The notes below the pieces were generated by a model. It was not told the origin of the DNA, made no database searches, and worked only from the letters and a program-made list of their open reading frames with translations. Both the position numbers and the translations under genes were made by a program. Below are positions 9,195 through 17,829 of a stretch of DNA of 38,781 bases, in pieces. Location of the stretch: the NCBI GenBank assembly GCA_002350855.1, contig DEFM01000029.1, positions 77,113-115,893 on the forward strand. The letters run 5' to 3'. Each line of letters opens with the position of its first letter. Position 1 is the stretch's first letter. This DNA is from Prevotellaceae bacterium UBA2852 (lineage in GTDB: Bacteria; Bacteroidota; Bacteroidia; Bacteroidales; Bacteroidaceae).

Positions 9195-10164
9195 CGGACA
9201 CGGAGACGACATATATTTATATAATAATGTAAAGGCAAACTTCAGCAGCAATATCTATCCTCATCCCTGCTATGCTGAATTGGAACAGCATCTTGCCCAG
9301 CACCTCTCACTAATACGGCATTATCCAGAGCCAGCCTCGCAACGTGTAGAACCTTTGCTTGCGGAGAGATTAGGAGTGTCAGCCGACGAAGTGATGCTGA
9401 CGAGTGGTGCCACCGAAGCCATCTATCTCATTGCTCAGGCATGGCGCACAAACGGCTCATATCGTGTAGACAAGCCTACATTCAGCGAATATGCCGATGC
9501 CTGTAGGATGTTTGGCTACAAGGAAACTACAGATGCATCCGTACGCTGGCTGTGCAATCCCAACAATCCTACCGGCAAAACCTCCTCTCCGGAGGAAATA
9601 TGTCTTGAGGCGCAAAAAACCGAATTGCTGGTTGTTGATCAGTCGTACGAGAACTACACGCTGGTGCCTATGCTAACCCCCTCGGATGCAGTCTGTATGG
9701 GCAATGTGCTTCAATTACATTCGCTTACGAAGCAGTTCTCTATCCCGGGTCTGCGACTGGGTTATGTGGTTGGTGATGCAGCGCTTGTCAGCAGGTTGCG
9801 TGTGGTTCAGCGTCCTTGGACGGTCAATGCCCTTGCTGTCGAGGCAGCACTATGGCTGTTGGAGTCGAATGTCGGTCCTATGCCGCATTTGCGTGATTAT
9901 CTCTGTGAAGCACAACATCTGCGCCAACGGCTGAGTCAGATTCGTGGAATAAGCGTATTGTCCACGGACACCAACTTCATGCTTTGCCACAGCGAAGAGC
10001 TGTCGGCAGCAGAGTTGAAACAGGTTCTAGTCCGTGACTATGGCATCCTTATCCGTGACGCATCGAATTTCGAGGGACTGAATAGCGGACATTTCCGGAT
10101 AGCAGCACAAAGTCCTGCTGAAAACAACCTGCTTGTGGCAGCATTAAAACACATCTTCCAATGA
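9187..10164 (+). CDS. cobD: L-threonine-O-3-phosphate decarboxylase-like PLP enzyme
   Basis: A class I/II PLP aminotransferase-fold protein. In this operon position it most likely decarboxylates threonine phosphate to (R)-1-amino-2-propanol phosphate, the linker of the cobalamin nucleotide loop (CobD in Salmonella naming). The motifs NPNNPTGK and HSLTKQFSIPGLRLGY, with the PLP-binding Lys, are visible. The open frame extends upstream to 9088, but that stretch overlaps cobQ; the ATG at 9187, overlapping the cobQ stop, gives MINGHGDDIYLYNN, typical of the family, and ~325 residues. The family is close to histidinol-phosphate aminotransferase (HisC); the neighbours decide the call. Confidence 0.92.
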   Translation: MINGHGDDIYLYNNVKANFSSNIYPHPCYAELEQHLAQHLSLIRHYPEPASQRVEPLLAERLGVSADEVMLTSGATEAIYLIAQAWRTNGSYRVDKPTFSEYADACRMFGYKETTDASVRWLCNPNNPTGKTSSPEEICLEAQKTELLVVDQSYENYTLVPMLTPSDAVCMGNVLQLHSLTKQFSIPGLRLGYVVGDAALVSRLRVVQRPWTVNALAVEAALWLLESNVGPMPHLRDYLCEAQHLRQRLSQIRGISVLSTDTNFMLCHSEELSAAELKQVLVRDYGILIRDASNFEGLNSGHFRIAAQSPAENNLLVAALKHIFQ

Positions 10165-11126
10165 CCATTTATACAGAATACTACATAACAATCCTTCCCC
10201 TTCTTCTGGCATGGATGCTGGATTTGCTGCTTGCAGATCCTGCATGGCTGCCCCATCCTGTAGTGGGGTTTGGCAAGTTGATTGCGTTCGGTGAACGACT
10301 GCTCAACCGAGGCAGTTGGCGCAGGCTGAAGGGAGGATTGATGTGTGGGGTGCTGGTAGCGGCTGTGTTTGCAGCAGTGTTCTTTGCCGACCGTGCTTTG
10401 GCTCAAACCAGCATTGTTGCCACAGCCGTGTGGCGCACGGTTCTGATTTTCTTCTGCTTGGCAGGCACGACCCTCATTCGTGAGGTGAGAGCCGTGTTCA
10501 CAGCAGTTGACAAATCTCTCGACCTTGGCCGCAAACAGGTGGCACGTATAGTTGGGCGCGACACAAGTCAGTTGTCAGCTCATGAGGTTCGTACCGCTGC
10601 ACTCGAAACACTCGCAGAGAATCTCAGCGACGGAGTGGTTGCACCTCTGTTCTGGTTGGCAGTAGGAGGGGTGCCGGCAATGATGACCTACAAGATGATA
10701 AATACACTCGACTCAATGGTGGGTTATCGCAACGAACGCTATCGCAGGTTTGGAACTGTTTCCGCCCGACTCGATGATGTTGCGAACTTCATACCTGCTC
10801 GTCTCACGGCTTTATTTATGTTGATACCATCAGTCATTCAAATGAAATGGAGTAGGGTGAGATTTACCTTTCATTTCGCAAACCATCATGCAAGTCCTAA
10901 TAGCGGATGGCCTGAAGCGGCACTTGCATCAGTCCTTGATTGTCAGTTTGGCGGACCACACATATATTTTGGAGAAACAGTTGACAAGCCATATATAGGT
11001 ACGAATCCGCGTCAACTCAATCGCAATGACATGATTCGTTCTGTGCGTCTCAATCGCTGGGTAGAAGTTGCGTCTATTTCGTTAATCATACTTGTATTCT
11101 TAATTCTTAATTCTTCATTTACGTGA
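10161..11126 (+). CDS. cbiB: Adenosylcobinamide-phosphate synthase
   Basis: Membrane enzyme joining cobyric acid to aminopropanol (phosphate) to give adenosylcobinamide (phosphate). The 321 residues include several hydrophobic segments (e.g. ~10-28, 55-75, 85-105 and a C-terminal one), the N-terminal DLLLADPAWLPHPV and the conserved ETLAENLSDGVVAPLFW. It overlaps the previous gene through ATGA, which suggests coupled translation. The protein is called CobD in Pseudomonas naming. Confidence 0.95.
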   Translation: MTIYTEYYITILPLLLAWMLDLLLADPAWLPHPVVGFGKLIAFGERLLNRGSWRRLKGGLMCGVLVAAVFAAVFFADRALAQTSIVATAVWRTVLIFFCLAGTTLIREVRAVFTAVDKSLDLGRKQVARIVGRDTSQLSAHEVRTAALETLAENLSDGVVAPLFWLAVGGVPAMMTYKMINTLDSMVGYRNERYRRFGTVSARLDDVANFIPARLTALFMLIPSVIQMKWSRVRFTFHFANHHASPNSGWPEAALASVLDCQFGGPHIYFGETVDKPYIGTNPRQLNRNDMIRSVRLNRWVEVASISLIILVFLILNSSFT

Positions 11127-11138
11127 GAGGGGGTCACT

Positions 11139-11645
11139 ATGTCAAAACTAATTCTCATAACTGGTGGACAACGTTCGGGCAAGAGCCAATATGCGGAGAA
11201 ATTGGCTCTTCAGTTGAGTCCCAACCCTGTCTATATAGCAACGGCGCATGTTTGGGACGAAGAGTTCCGTGAACGTGTGCGTCGGCATCAGGAACGCAGG
11301 GGCAGGGAATGGACGAATATAGAAGAAGAAACAGCACTTAGCCGCCACAATGTGGAAGGAAGGGTGGTGCTGGTTGACTGCCTCACGCTTTGGGCAACAA
11401 ACTATTTCTTTCAGTTGCAGGATGTGGATGAAACTCTCAAACAGATGAAACAGGAGTTTGACAAGTTCACGTCACAGGATGCCACGTTCATCTTTGTAAC
11501 CAACGAAATAGGATGTGGTGGCGTGAGTACCGATGCGGTTCAGCGCAAATTCACCGACCTCTTAGGTTGGATGAATCAATATGCAGCCCAGAAAGCCGAT
11601 GAAGTAATACTTATGGTAAGCGGAATAGCAGTGAAAGTGAAATAA
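11139..11645 (+). CDS. cobU: Adenosylcobinamide kinase / adenosylcobinamide-phosphate guanylyltransferase
   Basis: Bifunctional enzyme that phosphorylates cobinamide and then makes GDP-cobinamide. The 168 residues match the family length. P-loop GGQRSGKSQYAEKLA is at the N terminus, RRHQERRGREW carries the guanylylated His, and DCLTLWATN and FVTNEIGCGGV follow. GAGAGGGGG just before the ATG (11125-11133) resembles a Shine-Dalgarno site, unusual in this group where such sites are rarely used. It sits 12 bp after cbiB. Confidence 0.96.
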   Translation: MSKLILITGGQRSGKSQYAEKLALQLSPNPVYIATAHVWDEEFRERVRRHQERRGREWTNIEEETALSRHNVEGRVVLVDCLTLWATNYFFQLQDVDETLKQMKQEFDKFTSQDATFIFVTNEIGCGGVSTDAVQRKFTDLLGWMNQYAAQKADEVILMVSGIAVKVK

Positions 11646-11671
11646 CCGTTAACCCTTAAACTTTAAACGTT

Positions 11672-12709
11672 ATGCGTTACAATATACTTCCACTTGATGA
11701 GTTGTTCCGAGCTGCAGTGCAGGCGAAGATAGACAATTTGAATAAGCCTAAGGGATCTTTGGGCAGGTTAGAGGAACTGGCGATGCAAGTATGTATGGTG
11801 CAGCACAGCCTGACTCCAAGTTTAGCGCATCCATGCCATCTGTTGCTGGGTGCAGACCATGGCATTGAACGCGAAGGTGTGAGCGTGTCACCTCGCGAGG
11901 TTACATGGCAACAGATGATAAATTTTACTCACGGCGGAGGCGGCGTCAATCTTTTCTGCCGTCAGCACGGTTTCCATCTGCGTATAGTTGATGTAGGTGT
12001 AGACTATGATTTGACTAATGTGGAAGGCATCATCGACCGCAAGATAGCCCGTGGCACTCGCAATTTCCTATATGAGGCTGCATTGAGCGAGGAAGAGATG
12101 CAACAGTGCTTCGACACAGGATATGCATTGGTTGACGAATGTGCTGAAGAAGGATGCAAGGTCATCTGTATAGGTGAGATGGGTATAGGAAACACGTCTG
12201 CATCTAGTCTGTGGATGAGCCTGCTTGCTGATATTCCTCTTGATGACTGCATCGGTGCAGGAGCAGGATTGAACAATGCCGGTATAACCCACAAAAGAGA
12301 AGTGCTGCATAGAGCATTGCAACGGGTGAAGGGAGATCAACTGAGTGTAAGTGAGATAATCCGGCAGTTTGGCGGATTTGAAATGGTGACAGCTGTCGGA
12401 GCTATGTTGCATGCTGCCGAACGAGGCATGATTGTGCTTGTTGACGGATTCATCATGACCGCATGTGCACTGGCTGCAGTTCGTCTGTGTCCTACGGTCA
12501 AGGACTATATGGTTTTCTGTCACTGTGGTGACGAGAGCGGACACAAGCGCATGCTGGACGCACTTGGTGCAAAACCCCTGTTGAACTTCGGTCTGCGTTT
12601 GGGTGAGGGCACTGGTGCACTCTGTGCTTTCCCTTTAGTGGATTCTGCCGTACGAATGGTAAACGAAATGAATAACTTTGATAATGCAAAAATTACTAAG
12701 TATTTTTAA
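11672..12709 (+). CDS. cobT: Nicotinate-nucleotide-dimethylbenzimidazole phosphoribosyltransferase
   Basis: Makes alpha-ribazole phosphate from the lower-ligand base and nicotinate mononucleotide. The 345 residues match the family. Visible motifs are KPKGSLGRLEELA near the N terminus, GADHGIEREGVS, GEMGIGNTSASS and, near the C terminus, LGEGTGA, which holds the catalytic Glu. It follows cobU by 26 bp. Its last 26 bp overlap the cobS start. Confidence 0.97.
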   Translation: MRYNILPLDELFRAAVQAKIDNLNKPKGSLGRLEELAMQVCMVQHSLTPSLAHPCHLLLGADHGIEREGVSVSPREVTWQQMINFTHGGGGVNLFCRQHGFHLRIVDVGVDYDLTNVEGIIDRKIARGTRNFLYEAALSEEEMQQCFDTGYALVDECAEEGCKVICIGEMGIGNTSASSLWMSLLADIPLDDCIGAGAGLNNAGITHKREVLHRALQRVKGDQLSVSEIIRQFGGFEMVTAVGAMLHAAERGMIVLVDGFIMTACALAAVRLCPTVKDYMVFCHCGDESGHKRMLDALGAKPLLNFGLRLGEGTGALCAFPLVDSAVRMVNEMNNFDNAKITKYF

Positions 12710-13469
12710 GAACGATGTGTGGGCTGCATTCATGTTCTTCACACGTCTGCCACTATGGAGATGGCATCAGCCAGAAAAGTACGCGTTCAGCCGTGTAGTG
12801 AATTTCTGGCCATTGACCGGATGGCTCACGGCTGCAGTGATGGCGGGAGTTCTGTATGGTGGAAGTCAGATTTTGCCATATTCCACAGCCATTATTCTTG
12901 CCATTGCTTCACGATTACTGTTGACCGGAGCTTTGCACGAAGACGGGCTTGCCGATTTCTTTGACGGCATGGGAGGCGGCGGCAGCGACCCTGGTCGCAT
13001 CCTGACCATAATGAAGGACTCACACATAGGTACGTTTGGAGTTCTCTCGCTAATCATATATATGCTGTTGCTCTATACCTCCCTGCATACATTGGCTCCA
13101 GCAACTGCGGCATTGGCTATTCTTGCTTTTGACCCGTATTCCAAGATGCTGTCGGCACAGATAATCCAGATGTTGCCATACGCCAGAACTGAGCAGACAG
13201 CGAAAAACCGCACCGTCTATGCCAAACCCTCATGGCAGTCAGGCATAAGTCTTGCCGTTCAGGGACTGCTGCCCATAGGACTGTTTATTTACTACATGGG
13301 ACGAGGTTTCAATCCTACATACATCCTGTTTCTGCCTGCACTTACAATGTACCTGCTATATTTGCTGATTCGTCATCGTCTTGGCGGCTATACGGGTGAC
13401 TGTTGCGGCGCTATGTGCCTGCTGGTTGAACTAACCGCATATATTTCTCTCCAAATTATTGTCACATAA
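12684..13469 (+). CDS. cobS: Adenosylcobinamide-GDP ribazoletransferase (cobalamin synthase)
   Basis: Integral membrane enzyme that joins GDP-cobinamide and alpha-ribazole (phosphate), closing the cobalamin nucleotide loop. FFTRLP near the N terminus, the metal-binding HEDGLADFFDGMGGG and MKDSHIGTFG are family hallmarks; several hydrophobic helices follow. I chose the ATG at 12684 (261 residues, MQKLLSIF) over the TTG at 12678, since it gives a family-like start. Last gene of the operon; the alpha-ribazole phosphatase (CobC) that often accompanies it is not here. Confidence 0.95.
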   Translation: MQKLLSIFKNDVWAAFMFFTRLPLWRWHQPEKYAFSRVVNFWPLTGWLTAAVMAGVLYGGSQILPYSTAIILAIASRLLLTGALHEDGLADFFDGMGGGGSDPGRILTIMKDSHIGTFGVLSLIIYMLLLYTSLHTLAPATAALAILAFDPYSKMLSAQIIQMLPYARTEQTAKNRTVYAKPSWQSGISLAVQGLLPIGLFIYYMGRGFNPTYILFLPALTMYLLYLLIRHRLGGYTGDCCGAMCLLVELTAYISLQIIVT

Positions 13470-13533
13470 AAATAAATCCGTAAATTAGCACTCGGAAAAG
13501 CCGTTTTTAATTTTTTAACTAAATATACATCTT

Positions 13534-15159
13534 ATGAACAACGCTATCATTAGTTTCCCTACTCCGGCGAACGAACCGGTGAAGGCTTATCTGGCAGGTT
13601 CGCCAGAACGTGCCAAGCTCGATGCAGAACTCGAACGCCAGTCGAAAATCGTAGTTGACATCCCCATCATTATCGGCGGTAAGGAAATCCGTACAGGCGA
13701 TGTGGGTCAGGTGACTTGCCCTCACGACCACAAACATGTGCTTGCCACTTATCACAAGGTGGGCAAAAAGGAAGTGGAAATGGCTGTGGAAGCAGCTATG
13801 GAGGCTCACAAGCAATGGAGCCGCACTCCATGGACTACACGCGCTGCCATCGTGATGAAGATGGCCGAACTGCTTGCCACCAAGTACCGCCCTATCATGA
13901 ATGCTGCTTGCATGCTGGGACAGAGCAAGAACATCTATCAGGCAGAAATCGACTCTGCCTGCGAAACCATCGACTTCTTCCGCTACAATGTGCACTATGC
14001 TTCTAAGATATATGCCATGCAGCCAAAGAACGGTAATGCTCAGATCAACCAGACTGAATATCGTCCACTCGAAGGTTTCATCCTGGCTGTTACTCCGTTT
14101 AACTTCACTTCAATTGCTTCTAACCTGTGCATGACTCCGGTGCTGATGGGTAATGTGGCTCTATGGAAACCATCAACCACGGCTCTCCTCTCCAACTATT
14201 ATCTCATGCAGCTTTACAAGGAAGCAGGACTACCCGACGGAGTTGTGAACTTCCTCCCTGGCAGCGGTGCACTCATAGGTGAGGTGGCTACTCAAAGCAA
14301 ATACTTCTCTGGCATCCATTTCACCGGTTCTACCGACACTTTCAATTCTCTGTGGCGTCAGGCTGGCCAGAATCTTGGCAAATATATCAGCTATCCACGA
14401 CTGGTGGGTGAAACTGGTGGCAAGGACTTCATCTTCGTTCATCCAAGTGCGGATGCGAAGGCTGTGGCTACGGCTGCCTTTTGCGGAGCATTTGAGTTCC
14501 AGGGACAGAAATGCTCGGCAGCAAGCCGCATGTACATTCCTAAGTCTATGTGGGCAGGTGTGCTTGCAGACATGAAGCGTATGGCTGCTGAAGTGAAGAT
14601 GGGTGACGTGAAGGATGCAGGCAACTACATCAATGCTGTCATCGACGAAGCTTCATGGAACAAATGCAAGAGCTATATTGATTTCGCCGCTGCTGCAGAT
14701 GATGCCAAGATTGTGCTCGGAGGCAAATGCGACAAGACTGTAGGCTGGTTTGTAGAACCTACAGTTATTGAGACATCCAATCCTCACTTCAAATCAATGC
14801 AGGAGGAGATATTCGGTCCAGTAATCACAGTTTATCCTTACGATGACGAGAAGTGGGAAGAAGCCGTTCGCCTTTGCGACGAGACTTCACCTTACGGACT
14901 GACTGGTGCTGTGTTCGGACGCGACCGCATGGCTGTGGAGAAGATTACCGACGAACTGCGCTATGCTGCCGGAAACTTCTACATTAACGACAAGCCTACA
15001 GGTGCTGTGGTGGGTATGCAACCATTTGGCGGTGCTCGTGCCAGCGGTACCAACGACAAGGCTGGTGGTGAATTCAACCTCATCCGCTGGATCATCCCAC
15101 GCGTCATCAAGGAAACTCTCGTCAGCCCTACTGACTATAGATATACGTATATGAAATAG
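13534..15159 (+). CDS. pruA: L-glutamate gamma-semialdehyde dehydrogenase
   Basis: NAD-dependent oxidation of glutamate semialdehyde (from proline or ornithine) to glutamate. The 541 residues are typical of the single-function P5C dehydrogenase. The aldehyde dehydrogenase signature is clear: LVGETGGKD with the general base Glu, GQKCSAASR with nucleophile Cys327, and IFGPVITVYPYDD. The C-terminal PFGGARASGTNDKAGG is family-typical. It has its own 64-bp upstream gap after cobS, with a weak promoter-like ATTG ... TAAATTAG (13458-13488). No proline dehydrogenase gene lies next to it in the window. Confidence 0.96.
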   Translation: MNNAIISFPTPANEPVKAYLAGSPERAKLDAELERQSKIVVDIPIIIGGKEIRTGDVGQVTCPHDHKHVLATYHKVGKKEVEMAVEAAMEAHKQWSRTPWTTRAAIVMKMAELLATKYRPIMNAACMLGQSKNIYQAEIDSACETIDFFRYNVHYASKIYAMQPKNGNAQINQTEYRPLEGFILAVTPFNFTSIASNLCMTPVLMGNVALWKPSTTALLSNYYLMQLYKEAGLPDGVVNFLPGSGALIGEVATQSKYFSGIHFTGSTDTFNSLWRQAGQNLGKYISYPRLVGETGGKDFIFVHPSADAKAVATAAFCGAFEFQGQKCSAASRMYIPKSMWAGVLADMKRMAAEVKMGDVKDAGNYINAVIDEASWNKCKSYIDFAAAADDAKIVLGGKCDKTVGWFVEPTVIETSNPHFKSMQEEIFGPVITVYPYDDEKWEEAVRLCDETSPYGLTGAVFGRDRMAVEKITDELRYAAGNFYINDKPTGAVVGMQPFGGARASGTNDKAGGEFNLIRWIIPRVIKETLVSPTDYRYTYMK

Positions 15160-15217
15160 AAAAGCAAAGACCCCCTCTAACTCCCCCAAGGGGGAGAATT
15201 ACCATTCGGATGGGTAG

Positions 15218-15360
15218 TGTGTTCTGCGGATTTGCCGCAGAACTCACTCAAAAAACTTAAGAACTCAATCATCGTGCGATACCTAATATAATAAATAATC
15301 AAAAGAGCACGCTTGGGGCAACGCTCCCAAGAAACTTAAGAACTCAAAAAACTTAAGAAC
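15218..15360 (+). repeat. Interspersed leader repeat, copy 2 (upstream of the metallopeptidase lipoprotein)
   Basis: Same element as 3340-3524 but on the plus strand. It has the TTCTGCGG/CCGCAGAA hairpin (15222-15242, loop ATTTG versus GTGAA in copy 1), the conserved ~75 bp block, and the CGCTCCCAAGAAACTTAAGA end, without the 49-bp insert. It stops 8 bp before the start codon of the next gene, so both copies have the same orientation to the gene they precede. A GC-rich CTCCCCCAAGGGGGAG hairpin (15181-15196) lies just before it. Confidence 0.85.
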
Positions 15361-15368
15361 TAAAAAGC

Positions 15369-16229
15369 ATGAAAAGTTTTTTTTATACATTGATATCCTT
15401 TGCGGCAGTTGCATTAGCTTCTTGTAACAACTCCTCTTCCTCGCAGGGAGAGGATGGGGGAGGATCTGCTTTTGATTCTCTCGTAATCCCTGAGTGTGTA
15501 GTTACTTCACCGCCTGATTCGCTTCACCTTGATCTGTTCTACACGAAGTATGTGGATGTGAACGGACTGCCGCTTATCAGTTCGTGGAGAGTACCCGACA
15601 GCGCTTTCGTAGCTGCACACCGCACACTCTATGCAATGACTTGTATGCTGCCTGAAGCTGTGCTTGACTCGATGGTGAGCTACGGCACACGTATCGCCAT
15701 TATGGCTCGATATGAGGGAACTACCGACATACCTGAGCACCATTACCTCGTAAACGACACAAGCCTGAACTGGGATCTACGTGCCCGTGGACTTGGCGGA
15801 GACCTCGAGCTACCGCTTACCAGCTGTGCTGAAGAGAATGTGCTTGCATACCAGATTGACAAATATCACGCAGAGGATATTCTCGTGCATGAATTTGCAC
15901 ACAGTATTCATTTGATTGGTTTTATGCTTGCTGTGCCTGACTTTGACAGCCGACTCAATACTCTCTACGAGAAAGCTAAGAAGAAGGGAATCCTCAAGGG
16001 TACTTACCGCGAAACCGACCGCTATGAATACTTTGCTGAAGGTATTCAGGACTGGTTCAATGTCAATGCCGAGATGGATCATGCTGATGGCAAACACAAC
16101 TGGTGTAATACCCGTGAGGAACTGGAAGACTTCGACAAAGGCCTCTACGACCTCATCGCAGAGTACTTCCCCAAGACCAGCATGCAGATAAGCAAACATA
16201 AGAAAGTGAACGAAATTGGTAGATACTAG
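15369..16229 (+). CDS. Putative zinc metallopeptidase lipoprotein
   Basis: A 286-residue lipoprotein. The N terminus MKSFFYTLISFAAVALASC is a signal peptide with lipobox ASC, followed by a Ser-rich linker. HEFAH (His174, Glu175, His178) is a zincin motif; Glu224 in EYFAEGIQDWF, 46 residues later, is a candidate third ligand of the gluzincin type. The spacing resembles ATLF-like (lethal factor C-terminal) peptidases, which is my best guess. It is preceded by the interspersed repeat and followed after 9 bp by an aminopeptidase P gene, so the two are probably co-transcribed. Substrate unknown. Confidence 0.75.
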   Translation: MKSFFYTLISFAAVALASCNNSSSSQGEDGGGSAFDSLVIPECVVTSPPDSLHLDLFYTKYVDVNGLPLISSWRVPDSAFVAAHRTLYAMTCMLPEAVLDSMVSYGTRIAIMARYEGTTDIPEHHYLVNDTSLNWDLRARGLGGDLELPLTSCAEENVLAYQIDKYHAEDILVHEFAHSIHLIGFMLAVPDFDSRLNTLYEKAKKKGILKGTYRETDRYEYFAEGIQDWFNVNAEMDHADGKHNWCNTREELEDFDKGLYDLIAEYFPKTSMQISKHKKVNEIGRY

Positions 16230-16238
16230 AGAAAAACT

Positions 16239-17633
16239 ATGAAGATTAGCAATGAAACATACGGTGAGAGACGCAACAAGCTGAAGACTGATGTAGGCAG
16301 TGGTTTGCTGCTTTTTATCGGAAACGGAGAAGTGGGCATGAACTATGCCGACAATACCTACCGTTTCCGTCAGGACAGTTCGTTTCTCTATTTCTTCGGG
16401 CTTGACTATCCAGACCTCGCTGCAGTCATTGATATCGATGAGAACCGTGAGATAGTCTTCGGCAACGAACTTACCATCGATGATATAGTGTGGACAGGCC
16501 TGCAACCGACTCTCAAGGAGAAAGCATCTGTCGTAGGCATCGGTGAGACACGGCCTATGAGTGAGCTTAAGAACTATATCGGTCGTGCCCAGGCCAAAGG
16601 TCAGGCAATACATTTCCTGCCTCCCTACAGAGGTGATCACAAGGTGTGGTTGCAGGAACTGCTTGGTATTAACCCTGCAGAACAGGCTGAACGTGCCTCT
16701 GTTCCATTTATCAAGGCTATTGTCCGTCAGCGCATACATAAGACTGACGAGGAAATACTCGCAATCGAAGAGAGTGTGGACATAAGTACGGAAATGCACC
16801 TCGCTGCCTATAGCAAGGTTCGTCCTGGCGTTCATGAGAGTGAAGTGGCTGCTGTGGTTGAGGAAGTGGCTTGCCGCTATGGCAACGCACTGGCTTTCCC
16901 GACCATTGCCACTGTTCAGGGACAGGTGCTACATAACCACGGATTCATACACGAACTGAAAGAAGGCGATATCTTCCTGCTCGATGCAGGAGCGGAAACC
17001 AAGATGCACTATGCCGGCGACCTGTCATCGTCCATGCCTGTAAGCGAACGGTTCACTGAACGTCAGAAGGAAATCTATGAGATTCACCTCGCTTCGTTCT
17101 ATGCCGCAGTGGATACGCTTAAAGTGGGAGTTCCTTTCCGTGACGCCCACATCGCTGCAGCAACAAAGATTTGCGAAGGCATGAAGGCTCTCGGACTAAT
17201 GAAGGGAGATCCTGCTGAAGCTGCACGCATCGGTGCGTACGCTCTGTTCTTCCCTTGCGGACTAGGACACATGGTTGGTCTTGACGTGCATAATATGGAG
17301 AACCTCGGTGAACAGTACGTGGGTTACCTTGAAGGCGACAAGAAAAGCACGCAGTTCGGCTTCAAGTCGTTGCGTCTGGCACGTCCGCTCGAACCTGGAT
17401 TCGTGTTTACCGTAGAACCAGGCATATACTTCATTCCTGAACTGATGGACAAATGGCAGGCTGAGAAGCAGTTTACCGACTTCATCAACTACGATAAACT
17501 AAAGCCTTGGCGTGACTTCACAGGTCTGCGCAACGAACTGAACTACGCCGTCCTCTCCGACGGAACGGTTCGCCTGCTTGGCACTATCAAGAAGCCAATG
17601 ACCATCGAAGAGGTGTATGAGGCGAAAAAGTAG
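16239..17633 (+). CDS. Aminopeptidase P family protein (Xaa-Pro aminopeptidase, M24B)
   Basis: Removes N-terminal residues next to proline. The 464 residues are typical. An aminopeptidase P N-terminal domain (~1-170, with YRFRQDSSFLYFFGLDYPDL) precedes the pita-bread catalytic domain. The metal ligands are visible: Asp249 in LLDAGAE, Asp in YAGDLS, His in GLGHMVGLDVHN, Glu in FTVEPGIYF and Glu in LRNELNYAV. No signal peptide, so it is cytoplasmic. It follows the metallopeptidase by 9 bp. Confidence 0.94.
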   Translation: MKISNETYGERRNKLKTDVGSGLLLFIGNGEVGMNYADNTYRFRQDSSFLYFFGLDYPDLAAVIDIDENREIVFGNELTIDDIVWTGLQPTLKEKASVVGIGETRPMSELKNYIGRAQAKGQAIHFLPPYRGDHKVWLQELLGINPAEQAERASVPFIKAIVRQRIHKTDEEILAIEESVDISTEMHLAAYSKVRPGVHESEVAAVVEEVACRYGNALAFPTIATVQGQVLHNHGFIHELKEGDIFLLDAGAETKMHYAGDLSSSMPVSERFTERQKEIYEIHLASFYAAVDTLKVGVPFRDAHIAAATKICEGMKALGLMKGDPAEAARIGAYALFFPCGLGHMVGLDVHNMENLGEQYVGYLEGDKKSTQFGFKSLRLARPLEPGFVFTVEPGIYFIPELMDKWQAEKQFTDFINYDKLKPWRDFTGLRNELNYAVLSDGTVRLLGTIKKPMTIEEVYEAKK

Positions 17634-17730
17634 ACTTTTCCCCGCCCCCTCCCAAAGTAGGGGTGTGGAATGAAAAGTATACATAATTATAAATTATTAA
17701 TTAAAAATTTAAGTCATCAGGATGGTTTCT

Positions 17731-17803
17731 AACCACTTCCCTCCCTCGCAGGGCAACTGCGCGGATAGCCGCTCAAGCAGTTGGTGACCAAAGGAAAGGT
17801 GGT
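17731..17803. other. Structured GC-rich intergenic element
   Basis: In the otherwise AT-rich gap 17634-17829 this stretch folds as nested hairpins: CAACTGC (17754-17760) with GCAGTTG (17777-17783), enclosing GCGG (17761-17764) with CCGC (17769-17772), and an outer imperfect ACCACTTCC / GGAAAGGTGGT pair. It ends about 27 bp before the next start codon. It could be a dispersed repeat or an RNA leader; no family recognised. A second GC-rich tract lies at 17640-17668. I see no TAnnTTTG box in this gap. Confidence 0.5.
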
Positions 17804-17829
17804 AGGTAAGGGGTGGGTCTTATAATCTC

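Noticed and set aside
15810..16835. 341-codon antisense frame across the metallopeptidase and aminopeptidase genes
   Set aside because: It spans two well-supported genes and their junction on the other strand, with no recognisable domain.
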